Shown: piece by piece, positions 1 through 11,699 of the stretch
Layout of the letters: the number at the start of each line of letters is the position of its first letter
Numbering within the stretch: position 1 is the stretch's first letter
Origin: Lepidodermella squamata
Taxonomy: Eukaryota; Gastrotricha
Direction: 5' to 3'
DNA: 64,000 nt
NCBI GenBank assembly: GCA_047495785.1
Contig: JBLDXI010000015.1
Location: 186,001 to 250,000 of the forward strand
Made by a program: the position numbers and the translations under genes
The notes under the pieces: generated by a model
The model's database searches: none
What the model was told of the DNA's origin: nothing
Seen by the model: only the letters and a program-made list of their open reading frames with translations

Positions 1-384
1 GCAAGTGAGTACTTTCAATCTGGTTTGTAATGACACATGATTCCTACTGCACATGAATTTATTCATCGCACCAAATACGCTGCCAGCCTTTGAAATTCTA
101 TAATTTAATTCTTCGTCAATGCGACCGTCGCTGGTTATAATGCTACCTAAGTATTTGAATTTGGAAACCTTTTCCAGTTTCGATCCGCGCAGCTCTAGTT
201 CATAATTTCTTACTGCCGCATCGTCCCTGGAAATGATCATGTATTGAGTTTTTGCCACGTTAATTTTCAATCCTAATTCTTCGCATGCCATGTCAAAAAT
301 TTCTAGAAGGCGCTTAATTTCGTCATGGTTCATGCCTAGGAGAGTTCCATCATCGGAGTTCCATCCAATCATGATCATTTTATT
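1..384 (-). mobile_element. Non-LTR retrotransposon (LINE) reverse transcriptase fragment
   Basis: Read on the minus strand from about 384 down to 1, the sequence is open in one frame and shows the C-terminal part of a LINE-type RT palm and thumb. A degenerate catalytic box (NSDDGTLL in place of the usual F/YADD) is followed by a CEELGLKIN...KT segment and by FKYLGSIITSDG...RISKA, all typical of non-LTR RTs. The match stops abruptly near 384, where AT-rich DNA begins, so this copy is 5'-truncated as LINE insertions usually are. The RT continues beyond the window. The altered YADD position argues that it is dead. Confidence 0.85.
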
Positions 385-840
385 TTATAAAAAACGATGG
401 TCTGCAGGTAGCGCATAGGCCCTGTTGCCCGAAGACACAGAATGAATATCTAGTTTTTGTTTACAACAATAGCAGAATTAGGAAAAAAACCACAAAGGTT
501 AGGTAGATCTAGCTATATGACTTTATTTTCGACAAAACCGGATTTCATGGAGTTCAAAAGATCAGGAAAAAATATATAAAAAAATAAAATTTCAGGATAT
601 AAGGGCCGATTTCAGGTGGCTAAGAAAACTTTTGGAATTTTTCACATCATCTGAAATTTATAAAAAAAATGTTTGGCCAAAGCTGGAACATTTTTTCCAG
701 ATTTCCGTAACTAAAAACAGGGTTTAAAAATCTCGGTGAGCCCCCCTCGATGACTTATCAGGCGTTTTCAAAAACAATGACCCAATCGCGATTTTCGATT
801 TCATCCTTCACATTCACCGAATCTAAGCCCGAGATTTTGC
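385..840. other. AT-rich spacer, no gene recognised
   Basis: About 450 bp of AT-rich sequence between the LINE fragment and the end of the large minus-strand exon. If that gene splices onward, this is intron. I see no RNA gene or repeat. Confidence 0.5.
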
Positions 841-2560
841 TCACCTTTCGTACCAAATTTTCATAAAATTCAGCAAATACGCCTCGGCCATCAACAATTT
901 TAAAGTCGGCCGTTCCGCATCGCTGAATTCGCTGCTTCTGGCCGTAAACGCATCGCCATCGACTGCCAGCTCCGGAAACTCAGTCGGCCAACACGCCAGG
1001 GTCAACTCCGCGTTTTTAATCCGAGTGAAAAGTTCTTCCAATTTCAACCCATTCGAACTTGTGATTTCAGCTAATAACCTCAAAATAGTCTTCATTTCAC
1101 CGGCGAATTGCGACAAAGCCCCGGCTGATGCGAAAACGTTGAGTTCTTTAAACATGAAAGTAACCCGATCTTGCGGGGCGGTAATCACTTTTGAACTCGA
1201 TAAAATCGCACGCGATAACGTGTAGCGATTCGACGAAGTCGGAATAGGCTGTAACGGGCTTTGATTTTCCGCATCTTGCTGCTCGGCTTCACTCGATTTC
1301 GACCACAAATCAATATAACAACGCCATAATTGGAAGAAAATCGTCATATTCCCGTTTGTCGAACACTGCTCCATGGCTAAAAACCAAATTTTAGCCGAAT
1401 TCGACTTGTCAACTGATGCGTAAATATCTCGCAAAATTTTCGGGACAAATGGGAATCGAGCTCTTCGATTCATTTCGTCCGCATTGCCGGAAATTGTTGA
1501 CGACGTTATCCAATTAACAGATAATAAGAAAGCCTGTTGCAAAAACGGAGCTTGCCTCGTTGTACCAAATAACTTATGAAGAGACCAGAGCAAGGATAAA
1601 CTATGCGAATCTAGCCCAACTATGGTGGGCGGTCCTTTCGATTGAAGTTTCGAAACAAAAAGCGATACAACCTTTGAGAAGGCCGATTTTTTCGGCAGTA
1701 ATTCTTCGAGATAGGCTGAAATACTCCCAGTGGCTTGTTGGCCGTTTGAAACAATTTGATCAACAAAATGGCCGGCGAAAGTTAACGAAGCAGCAGTTGC
1801 TGATAGTTCGTATAGCAGCGATTTCTGCTTTTGGCTTCCATCTTCACTAGCTGCCAAGTTTTTCGTCAATAAATTGTCGTAAGCAATTATATTCAGTATG
1901 CAATCGATCGCGTTAGATAGCGAGTTTTCAACTAGGGTTTGATCGGATTTTGACGTTGATGTTCTTTCGACGAGGCGAAGAGCTCGGTATAACGAGCATT
2001 TCGCAACAGTTGCGAGTGAAATCGAGTCGTAACCGTTGGAATTTGTTGCGCCGAAATCAGCTGTGACTAATTTGATGAAGCTACCAAGAGATCGAAGGAA
2101 TGATTCAAGGCCAGAGAAACCTTGACTGGCAGATGAGAATAATTCATGAATTGCGATGTTTTTGATTGATTTAGCGAGATCAGCGAGCTTTTTGAAAGAC
2201 TTTGAACTTCTGTCTCGGTCTTCGTCGAAAGCTGTGACGATGTAAGAACCGAGGAGGACTGGTATGATAACGCCGTTCAGTGACGGTGATCCCGGCTTTG
2301 GTGTTTTCAGCAACTCAGGGCCTAGTTCGGTAACTGCAGCTTCTGCGAAGGTTACAACGCTATTAACCAGCGATGCGATATCGCAAGATGAAGCATTGAC
2401 TAGAACATGACTGGGCCGAAGATTTTGCTTGTCGTATTGAAAGGTGAATTCGGTGGTGCAGTTGTAGAAAAATGCTTGAGCTGCACGTGGACTAGGGTTT
2501 TTCCTGCAAATTCGACTTCGCAAATCGTCTAGTCCAGCAACTGGCATTAGTAATAACAAC
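841..2560 (-). CDS. Large exon of an unrecognised alpha-helical protein
   Basis: A minus-strand frame stays open for over 570 codons, with composition typical of coding DNA here. The predicted protein is Leu/Ser/Ala-rich and almost wholly helical, with no obvious signal peptide or catalytic motif, so a HEAT/solenoid-like scaffold is likely. I do not recognise the family. The open frame runs to 2580, but an acceptor (CTATAG) at 2561-2562 suggests the exon begins at 2560. The first in-frame Met that could serve otherwise is at about 2545. At the 3' end the TGA at 841-843 overlaps a consensus donor (AG|GTGAGC, exon end 845), so the gene may instead continue downstream out of the window. Both ends are uncertain; the exon itself is well supported. 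Confidence 0.6.
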
Positions 2561-2826
2561 CTATAGAATATTAGCTTCAAAATTAAGAAGCATTATAAGA
2601 GAGCGACTCGGATACACAGCACAGTTCACAATCTTCAATCTGCCAGTCGCAATTTCAAGGTTCTCGAAAATGTCTCGAAATCAGTAGTGCGTTTCCGCAG
2701 TTCTAAATAGCCATCCGTGTCACGGAGCTGCCGCTTCGTAACAAATAACAAAGTTACTAAGGACCAGTCAATCGACGCCACAGTGATCCACACATGCATA
2801 TTTCAACGATAGCTAAGCTGCAAAAC

Positions 2827-3004
2827 CTCGTTTTTTGACTCAAGTTGTCGGATCAGAACTTTGGCGTCTTTCCAAGTAGGTGAGCTTGCAATGAACGTTT
2901 CAAGGGCCTAGATGAGTGAAATGTGTTTAATTGATCCAGCTGAAGCTTCTATTACCTTGAATTTGTCTATCTGCCTAAATATTAGCCTGATTTCCGACGG
3001 TAAG
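2827..3004 (-). CDS. Two candidate upstream exons of the helical protein gene
   Basis: On the minus strand, 3004-2956 reads LPSEIRLIFRQIDKFK and ends in a good donor (AAG|GTAATA). 2907-2827 begins after ATCTAG, is 27 codons long in phase 0 and reads ALETFIASSPTWKDAKVLIR onward to a donor after GAG. The two join in frame and both look like helical coding sequence like that of the 841-2560 exon. I could not find a convincing exon connecting 2827 to 2560. A TIR element sits just upstream at 3057, possibly separating these exons from the rest of the gene. Confidence 0.4.
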
Positions 3005-3056
3005 CTGCAGCAGATGGCAGCGACTTCACGGCGTGCGAAACCAGGAGGACGTGCTA

Positions 3057-3744
3057 GGCCGTAAGGTATTCCGGGATAGCCCCAATGTATAGTATACATC
3101 GTGTATAGCGCGCACTTGTATACTATACAACCGTATGCTATACAGCGTGTATACGATACATGTATACTATACAACCATGGAGTGCGCACTAGGTGCTTGT
3201 ATACCATACATGTATACTATACAAGTTGCAACTTCTTGAGCGCGCTTCTATGCAATCTACACGCACTCTTCACAAGAAACAGCTTTTTAAAGCTCCTGAA
3301 GTTAACTGTTTTCGAGCCAATCAAATAATTACTCTTCTAGACATGTCCCTCATTCCACAGTCTGGCCACAATTCAATTTGGCTGTAAAATGTATACCTAA
3401 TTTTCCGGAAGCTGAATGCTGAACGCTTGTTCATAGAGCCTAGAGCAACTACCGATTTAGCTAAATTCTAATGTTAAGCAGGGGGTCATACTTCTACCAA
3501 CTTGATCTGCATTTTAGGTTTGAAAACGGCCGTATTTTTGGTGTACTTGTATGGTATACAAGTGCGCGCACGCATCCGCAGCTTGTATAGTATACATGTA
3601 TAGTATACACGCTGTATAGCATACGGTTGTATAGTATACATGTATAGTATACACGCTGTATAGCATACGGTTGTATAGTATACAAGTGCGCGCTATACAC
3701 GATGTATACTATACATTGGGGCTATCCCGGAATACCTTACGGCC
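3057..3744. mobile_element. 688-bp TIR element (MITE-like) with TATAGTATAC-rich arms
   Basis: Terminal inverted repeats begin GGCCGTAAGGTATTCCGGGA on the left and end with its exact complement on the right; the perfect arm continues for about 95 bp. The element is flanked by the direct repeat GTGCTA at 3051-3056 and 3745-3750, a 6-bp target-site duplication. The arms consist of repeats of a TATAGTATAC-like palindrome, with a roughly 41-bp unit repeated in the right arm. No transposase is encoded, so the element is non-autonomous. Confidence 0.85.
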
Positions 3745-3750
3745 GTGCTA

Positions 3751-4542
3751 GCCTGCGTCGACGAGGCCCTACTTTTGAGCGCGCTTTTTCAAACTTGCCA
3801 TTGACATCAAATAATGCTTAACTATAGTAATATTTTTAATAACGTTATTCACCTGTGCTGTAATTATTTATTAATTCCTAGCAACAAGCGGCCCACGTGA
3901 CGGAATTGCGGTCTATCCGGTTCGCAGAAGTGTGACCTAAACAAGTTAGTGCTCCCACTAATCATAGCCAATTACATATTTTCTTGGCTTATCATCAGTT
4001 AATTCGCATTCCAAGCAACTATTGAGATCTTATACTCAATTCTGTCCAATGACATTTTCACTTCGCTATTCTCCAAAGCCTTGGTTTCGTTTTCACCTCA
4101 ATTACGATCGCGAATTTTTGGTTCCTTCTTACCCAGAAGCACTCAAGTTTTCACTATAGGGCGCCGCTATTCAAAAATTCACAAGATCGTGACTCTAGCA
4201 ACTGTTCTGTTTTACTATATACATGAGGTTTCCACGCCTGGTCCATACGCGTGGTACCTAAATGGCTAAGTATTCCAATGACTCAGCGAAACTTGAAACA
4301 CCGCTTTAGCGCGTTGGTCACAAAAAACTGGGTCAGAGAAAAAAGTGAGATAGGACAGATATATTTGCCAGGCGTGGATCATGTTCTATACTATTCTTTT
4401 ATACTATTCGGCCATTTATGGTCTTTGTGGATAGCTGACATTCAATAGCCTCCTCATTGGAGCCTCGGAACACATGTTGATTAGCTGTGGTTATTTCTAT
4501 TTAGGATGAGGTAGTAAACAATGTTAGATTAAGTTGCATGTA
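3751..4542. other. Intergenic, upstream of WD40 gene
   Basis: No convincing coding sequence. An acceptor-like TTTCTATTTAG ends near 4504, about 40 bp before the WD40 start codon, so a non-coding leader exon is possible. An in-frame stop lies at 4525-4527. Confidence 0.4.
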
Positions 4543-7500
4543 ATGGAAAAATACATCGGCATCCCAGATTCTCACACTCGTCAGTGCAGCGCACTAGCTT
4601 TCAACACTCACAAACGTGAGATCGTCGCTGGCTATGAAGACGGCACAATCAAAGGCTTCGACATGGACAGCGGCAGCTCATCGCAGACCCAGTTGAACGC
4701 TCACAACGGCATGGTCAACTGTCTGCTCTATTGGCAAGAATCGAAACTCATGCTTTCAGCTGGCAATGACGGCGTTATTGCGGCATGGCTGCCTAGCGGC
4801 TCATGTTACGGCAAAATTAGGGTAATACATCGTTGAAAGAAATTGATTCAGCGTATTACTACTGTCAATTATTTTAGCTATACAAAGCAATATACAGTTT
4901 GGCTGTGAACCCTAGGAAGAAGCATCTTTTAGTTGGCCTATCTAACTCAATGAGGATTTACGAATTGGAAGAAGGTATGCCATGATCTGAATCTCATGCC
5001 AAATCTTCAAATGCGGAGAATTTACTCTTCACAGTCTCAGTTAAAACTGGCAGAAAAGCCATAAGCCAAGGTTTCAGAATACCGAGTGTTGATTCTTGTT
5101 TTTCTGTTTGCTTGAAGCTATTTCGCTTTCATGGAAAGGTTATTTTTGCTGTTTGTTAGCTTGTTTTGCGATTTTTAGAGTGTCATAGCTCTATTTTTAG
5201 CTTGATAGTTGTTCATTTTTTGCCACCACTAATTCTTAAATTACTCTATAGGTGAGGATAACAAGTTTGTGAAACAGCCAGCGATTTGGGAAGTTCGAGA
5301 TCACGAAGATATCGTAAAATGCATTTGCTGCTACGAAGGTCGCGTCTACACGGCCGGGTTCGATGGAAATATCTGCGTTTACGAATCAACAATCGTCACT
5401 ACCACGAAAGCCCCATCAAATCAAAGCAATGCAATGTCTACGAATCGATTCAGCATGAAATCCGGGCGTAAAAGTGCTCGAAATCGTACTCCGTCGCCGA
5501 AAAGCTCTAGTAATAATTCGTTCATCAGAGCCCCGCCTCTGGAAAGAATCGACAAGAAACGAGCTCATGATGCTGGTATCGTGTCTATGCAGGTGTTGCG
5601 CGATGCCGAGGCAAATGTTTGGGTGTTCACTGGATCTTTCGATAAATCGCTGAAGGTGTGGAATCGCGATTGCAAGCTAGTGCATCAAATCGTCGGCTTC
5701 GTCGGACCTGTCTCTGGCATATCTTACGTCAATAAAACGCGCAGTCTATGGGCTGTTTCCGGGTCGAGCCAAGTCAGCGTTTACGAGCCAAAATCTGGCG
5801 ACAATGTGAGCGATATTTGTGGGATTTTTTTCACAAAAATAAAAAATCAGGCCATTTTGAAAATAATTGATTTCACAGCATCGATTGAGAAAAAACTTCG
5901 GATTTTATTTTGCTATTTCATCATTAAATTTTCAAAAAATAGAATTTCGAATCCTTTTAAAATTCTCATTTTTTATTTGAAATTTTCAAAAATTTCCAGA
6001 TTTCGGAATACGTGAGTGCGGCGACCCGGGCGGGTGAAGACGGCGATGATACGGAATTTTCTGCCTTGCACCTGATGACGTCGAGCCCAGAGCACGGCTG
6101 CGTGTACGCCTCAACCTACGACAAGGGCATCGTCGGCTGGAAGTACAACCCCGACGGCTGTTTGACGTCGATCCGAAGCCGGCTGCCCCTAGAAGCGATT
6201 ACATTCACCCGGAAAACACCCATCCTGATCTTTACTGGGGACCAGCGTGGTTCGATCACGAAATGGGAACGCATGGAAATTAACCAGTATTTGTACACGA
6301 AGGAGGAGCTGCGAGTCGCCGAGCGGGAGCGGAAGGACAAAACGAGGCAGAGGCCCGGCGCCGAAATAGCAGCGTCAGTTGCGCAGACAGAAGCAGCCCT
6401 AGCCGCGAAGCCAGCGTCGGAGGGTTCAACGTCGAATTCAAGGGCGAACTCGAAGCGCGGATCGCGGGCGAATACGTCGCATAGCAACCATCGGGCGAAG
6501 ACGGCTGCCTCGAGGCGGTCGGCTGCAAATGCGGACAACAAGTCGGATGCTGAGTATAGTGGCGATGAAAAAGCTGAGCCGGTTGCGCCGCAGCAGCAGA
6601 AACCGGCGAAGGACCGCCAGGCGTCGGCGCACTTGCCGAAAAATGCTATCACGGATTTGGTCTACATTGAAGATCTCGATTTTATCGTCGCAGCATCGGA
6701 GGATAAATTCATCTGTAAGACCTTGAAAATTTGAAATTGGACCATTTTTCTGATTAATTGCACAAATAAAATCTTGAATCGCAGCTCTTGCGCAAAATCT
6801 TATGAAGTTTTTCCTTTGAATTGGACCAAGCATCCGAAACCGGGAAAATATAAAAATTTTAAAATTTTGAAATTTTAGTTTCCTCGAAAATTTGCAATTT
6901 TGAGATTTTTTCCATTTCAGATGTCTGGGGCTTTGATCCCGATGCGTGTCGAGCTTTGGCCGATTTGCAGCGCCAGGCTGCGAAGCGTGACCAGAGCGAG
7001 ATGGAACAGAGGTCATTCAAGCGATTCCTCGATTTCATCCAAGTTTCAGACAAAGAAACCAAGGTAATGAAAAATAGATTTCTCGAAGATCCGAGCTTTA
7101 TTTTTGATTAATTAATTAATAGTCGGTGGATGTTCCGGAGACAGTGGCGAATGCCGAGTCGATGGGCGTGACGAACCGTGTCGCCGGCTTCACGTGCCTC
7201 GCCATTCTCGCTGAACACGTCGATTGCGTCACCTCACTGGCCATCATCCCGAGTTCAGACGGCTTCGGTAGTACCTACATGGTAAATTTCAATGTTTAAA
7301 ATATTTTTAAATTAAAATTTTTAAAAATGAAATTTTTTCAAAATTCTTCGAGTACATTAATGTAAAAAGTATCGATTTTGATGATAATTTTTCGTGAAAA
7401 TTATTTTTCAAATTTTGTGAAGGCTTGTTGAGAGCTCGTAAGTTTGAGAAGCATGCTACTGGGCAAAATTGATCGCATGAGAAAAATCAACTAATTTTAT

Positions 7501-9438
7501 TTTATTTTTTTGATTATTTTTTTCGATCGAGGTGTTGTAACTCTATTTGTCAATTATTGTCATCTTTCAGCTGTCGGGCGGCTGGGATCGAACAATCTGC
7601 ATCTGGAACCTCGAGCAATTCATGTGAGTCAAATTAGTTTCGATTTCAGCCCTCTTTTTTCTTCCCCTTTAATGTCATTCTACCGAATTATTTAATTTTT
7701 CTTCATTCGATCCCTTTTCGTTATTTACATTTAAATATCTGACCTTTATTGAAAACAAGTGAGTGTATTGGCAAGCTCAAGTAAGTTCCTGCCGGCATTA
7801 TTTTACGTCTGTCATTGTCGTTGTCTGTGGAGAGATGTCGATATCATAAATTTGTGATTTTTCGTGTCATGTTTTCATCACCATCATTTTTCAGACCAAT
7901 ATAAATATTATATTTTGTGCGTCAAATTTTAGACTCCTGCAAACCGAACCTATGGCGAATGTCGATAACGAGTTTCAGCGATCTGGCGGCGTGCAGTGCG
8001 ATGGCGTCATTACTTCTCTCGAATACTGCTCTAAATTGTAAATTTCCATCACAAAATATTTTCCCTAATGTTACCTATCGCATAATTCTTCAGAATTTAA
8101 ATCGAAATAACTGGATTTATTTACGCTTTAAATTTTCATTTTACAAAAAATTAGGAAATTTTACAAAAAATGGGTAAATTTTGAAATTTGAAATTTTTTC
8201 ACATTTTTAGTGAATTGATGAAATAAAAAAATACTGGTGAAAAATTTGTTAAAATTGAATTATTGAAAAAAATCAAATTTTGAAACTTTTTCTTTCAAAA
8301 ACTTGAATTATTTTTTCCAAAAATTCAAATTTTTATACAATTTTCAGGATTTTCATTTTATTCCTCCTGATTTTCATGTAAATATCTACTTTGTAGGAAG
8401 CAATTCGCCTATGCTGCGTCTGACGGCAACGCGTACGTGCATGAATTTTCGCTGAAAGCCCGCGGCATGAAGCTGGCGTACGCGCTCGTCGGCCACACGG
8501 CCGAAGTGACGTGCGTGCGGTGGAATTTCGCCAACGACAAGTGGGTGACAAGTTCCGAAGATGGCAACGTCAAAATCTGGGACACAACCGGCGCGTGCGT
8601 GCAGAATTTGTACTGCTCAGAGCCGGTTACAACGCTGTGCATCGACCAGATCAACGGCTGCATTGTAGCAGGCGTCGATAAAACCATTCGAGTCTACGAA
8701 GTTCTCGAGTATAAACTCGTTCAGACAAATGCCGGGCATACAGATCAGGTAAAAAAATTCGAAAACAAATTCTAGGAAAATTATAATCAAGAAAAAAATT
8801 GATCGAATTCGAAAATTATTATTTTCAATTTTTTAATATTTTGATCAGAAATTTGGAAATCGAAAAATTTGTCCCACAAGTTGTGCGAATATTTTTCCAA
8901 AATTGTCTATTATCTACCGGGAGCATCTCCCATATTGCTTCGGCGAAATAACAAATTTACCGTAGAAACCCGGAAAACCCAATCGTTCGGTAATTTTCGG
9001 TATTTCACCCTGTTTACCCCAAATTTCGCACGTCATACATTCTCATGGAATTTTTAATTTTTCTAATGGGACACTTTTTAATTTTTTAATTGATTGGAGT
9101 TTATAACTTTGAAAAAATTGATTTTTTCAATTTAGATTCGATCGATAATTCATCTGCCGGAGCCGCGAAATCAATACGTGTCTTGCGGCTGGGACCGAAC
9201 TCTGCGTATCTGGAACACGGTTCGGTTATCGAACCGAAAGCGGGAGATGATAGCTGCCGCGTTAGCTGGAAATAGCGCGGAAGGGGGCACCAACAGCGAA
9301 GAACCAGCTGTGGCACCCAACGAGCAGGGCACCCAGCCGAATGAGGAGGGCGCGCGCGAGCAGAAATCGCTGGAGAACGACGCAGCGGATGTCAAATCGG
9401 ACGGCGAAGCTCAGATATCAGCTGCTATGACAGAATGA
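4543..9438 (+). CDS. WD40-repeat protein with two predicted beta-propellers (884 aa, 9 exons)
   Basis: Exons 4543-4821, 4878-4974, 5252-5805, 6000-6714, 6921-7063, 7123-7281, 7571-7623, 8397-8748 and 9136-9438 join in phase to 885 codons including stop. I count about 14 WD blades by their D-strand endings, for example GNDGVIAAW, GFDGNICVY, GSFDKSLKVWN, GGWDRTICIWN, SEDGNVKIWD and GWDRTLRIWN. This is enough for two seven-bladed propellers. Between blades 8 and 9 there is a long Ala/Ser/Arg/Lys-rich disordered insert (exon 4), and another acidic disordered tail follows the last blade. There is no enzyme domain, signal peptide or membrane segment, so a cytoplasmic or nuclear scaffold is likely. 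The exact orthologue is not recognised. Blade 9 is split across the exon 4/5 junction, which supports the splicing. Confidence 0.85.
8910..9030 (-). repeat. Dispersed repeat, copy 1
   Basis: Within WD40 intron 8. The reverse complement matches the repeat at 40.83 kb and 57.43 kb: a shared order of ATACCGAAAATTACCGAA, GGTTTTCCGGGTTT and CGGTAAATT. No coding potential. Confidence 0.6.
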
Positions 9439-10134
9439 ACTTTGGATGACTATTTATCGTTTTTCGAACTCTAAACGTATGACATACTCATGACGTTCCA
9501 ATACTATTTTTGGTAGCCAATTTTTAGCCAATTACCTATTTGATTTCGCTTATTTTGTACAAAAAAAAGTAAAGCCTGTGCTGATGTTCGAAACTGGTCT
9601 CATTACTGTCGGTTATCAAAAAATTAGCCCTTACATGGCGGAATGATTTATCTGCGGGCGGAAAAATAGTTGACGGCAGGGGTTTTGGGGGCGTAGATCA
9701 CGATTTTGAAACCCGTTTGTTTCTATCTATCACCGTTAAGCCTGTGCGAATACTGGTTGAATTCGCCCTATTCGCCTAGCTGATTGCAAGTGATTGTTCG
9801 AGTAGCTCAATTTTTGAATCAGCTGCTTTCAAGGTTGGATTTCCTGATTGTAAATTGCTCCCTATCCGTTCCCCCCACTGACAACAAAACGGCAACACTC
9901 AGTTTGTAAAAAATCAGTTTACAAAACTCAGTATTCAGCTTTTCCAGTTACCAATTTTTGAAATTCTTGTAGTCTTGATGATCGAAAATTCATCAAATAA
10001 TTGAAATTTCCGTACACTGTACAAGTCGAAGTTCCAAAATATATTGTGCATACAAATTCCGTAAATTTCGCGCACAAAACGACAAAAATCGGTGATTTTG
10101 TGTGAAATCGCGCCAGTTCGCTCAACTTAGTGTG
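9439..10134. other. Intergenic, 3' of WD40 gene
   Basis: No gene seen. A canonical AATAAA poly(A) signal is not obvious close to the WD40 stop. Confidence 0.4.
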
Positions 10135-10290
10135 CGCGCACGCGTTTACACCGGTGTTCGCCCTCGTTCGCTCCCTGAGCGAAAAAGTTGCCCCGCTTCG
10201 CTCCGCGCGCGCGGTTACACGACGAGGGGCCAACGAGAGCGGGAGCCAAGTAGAGCGAACGAGAGCGAGAATGCTCGTGTAAACGCGCCT
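10135..10290. repeat. GC-rich imperfect inverted repeat built from TTCGCTC motifs
   Basis: Left arm around GCACGCGTTTACACCGGTGT and right arm ending TGCTCGTGTAAACGCGCC are inverted copies. The interior repeats CGTTCGCTC on one side and GAGCGAACG on the other. It is a clear GC-rich hairpin in AT-rich surroundings and resembles a small foldback element. No coding function is inferred. Confidence 0.55.
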
Positions 10291-10789
10291 ATTATCCGGA
10301 TTTGATGATTTTTGACGCCGGATAATAACCATATGACATGACCGGATGACATCGGTAGACATCGGTGGATATTCGTGGTCCTTTGGGCCTCTATTCCGGC
10401 CTGCGGTTGCGCCTCGGGCCTGCATAGCTAGCCTTCAGGCCGAAAAACCCGATGCCCGATGCCTCGCCTGCCACTCACGTGCACGCGCGCTCGAGTGCGC
10501 GACTCTCAACGACTGAAAGGCAAACAAACAATACTTCGGCCACTGATAACGCAAACCGAAGTTTAACTTGAGTGTGCGGAAGTTTGCTAGCCGCCGCCCG
10601 ACGCCTTTGTGAAAGTACTTCAACGAACAGCCTTTAGCTTATCGACATGCGATAACGCATCATCGCCAGGAGTTGACAGGTGACGAACAGTTTATACTAG
10701 CAGCTCTAACCTTCCGCAGCGACTTATCATGAACCAGGAACGCCAATTTTATCGGGGCTGTCCATAAACATACCTTATCGCCTGAAAAA

Positions 10790-10827
<38 letters not shown>

Positions 10828-11699
10828 GTTTTATTTAGTCCTCCTCTCGATTAAGCATCTATACCGTAAAAACGGTTTTGAGGAGGGCGAAGGCAGGCGA
10901 AAGATGGAAATCACCCAACCCCACAGTTCACGCTGAAAGTGAAACCCGAGCTTATAACTTTTTTGGGTGACCCCAAATTTCGCAAAAATGGGCTGCTATT
11001 AGAGAGTGGGCTTCCATTGAAGGGTAGGCTTATTTACGCCGCTCTCTTATTTACTTTGTCTCGGAGGCGACCTTGCGCGCGGCCTCCGAGTCGCTCCTGC
11101 ACTTGCTTAGGCTGCTCCATAGACCAGCAGACCTTACGTTAAGTAATAACCCGGGCTACTATTTGAGAGTGGGCTTATGTATCTTGGGTCGTCATTTAGC
11201 TGAGCTACTGAGAGTGGCTGGGCTTATATTTGAGGCGATACGGTAGTTTAATATGTTTAATTTTATGTCTATGGGCTGTCTTTGCCTTTGGCGTTCAGCT
11301 ATTAAAATGAGACGTGGCAAGCGATTTTCGCCCTATCCCCATCTTCAGAGTCGTTTGAAAAGGCATCATCCTTATTGCACAACACTCAATCTTCTGAATG
11401 ACTGCGAAGATAGAGATAGAGAAGATAGATTCAAATGACACTTTGACACCTGACAAACGGTTGAGAATGGTCGAATTTCCTCACAGTCGCGTCCCACGGC
11501 CCAAGATTACTAGATTTTCACCAATTAGGTCACACTAATCTCACTAATAATTATTTGCTGGAAAATTTTGGATTTTAGACTAATTTTAGACTTGGTAACT
11601 TTTCGCTGACGTTTTAAACTCACCACATTCAGTTTTTCTCTTGAATCTCGCTGAATTTTTCTCATTACGTTTTCATGTTGTCTTGCTATCATTATTTAG
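10291..11699. other. Intergenic, repeat-derived
   Basis: No gene supported. It holds an (AAT)n tract at about 10789-10826. At about 10930-11245 repeated GGGCTTAT-type motifs resemble the interior of the TIR element at 20.4 kb, with TACCGTAAAA-like and ATACGGTA-like ends near 10861 and 11240, so this is probably a decayed relative of that element. Confidence 0.4.
10789..10826. repeat. (AAT)n microsatellite
   Basis: An uninterrupted run of about 12 AAT/ATA triplets. Confidence 0.95.
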
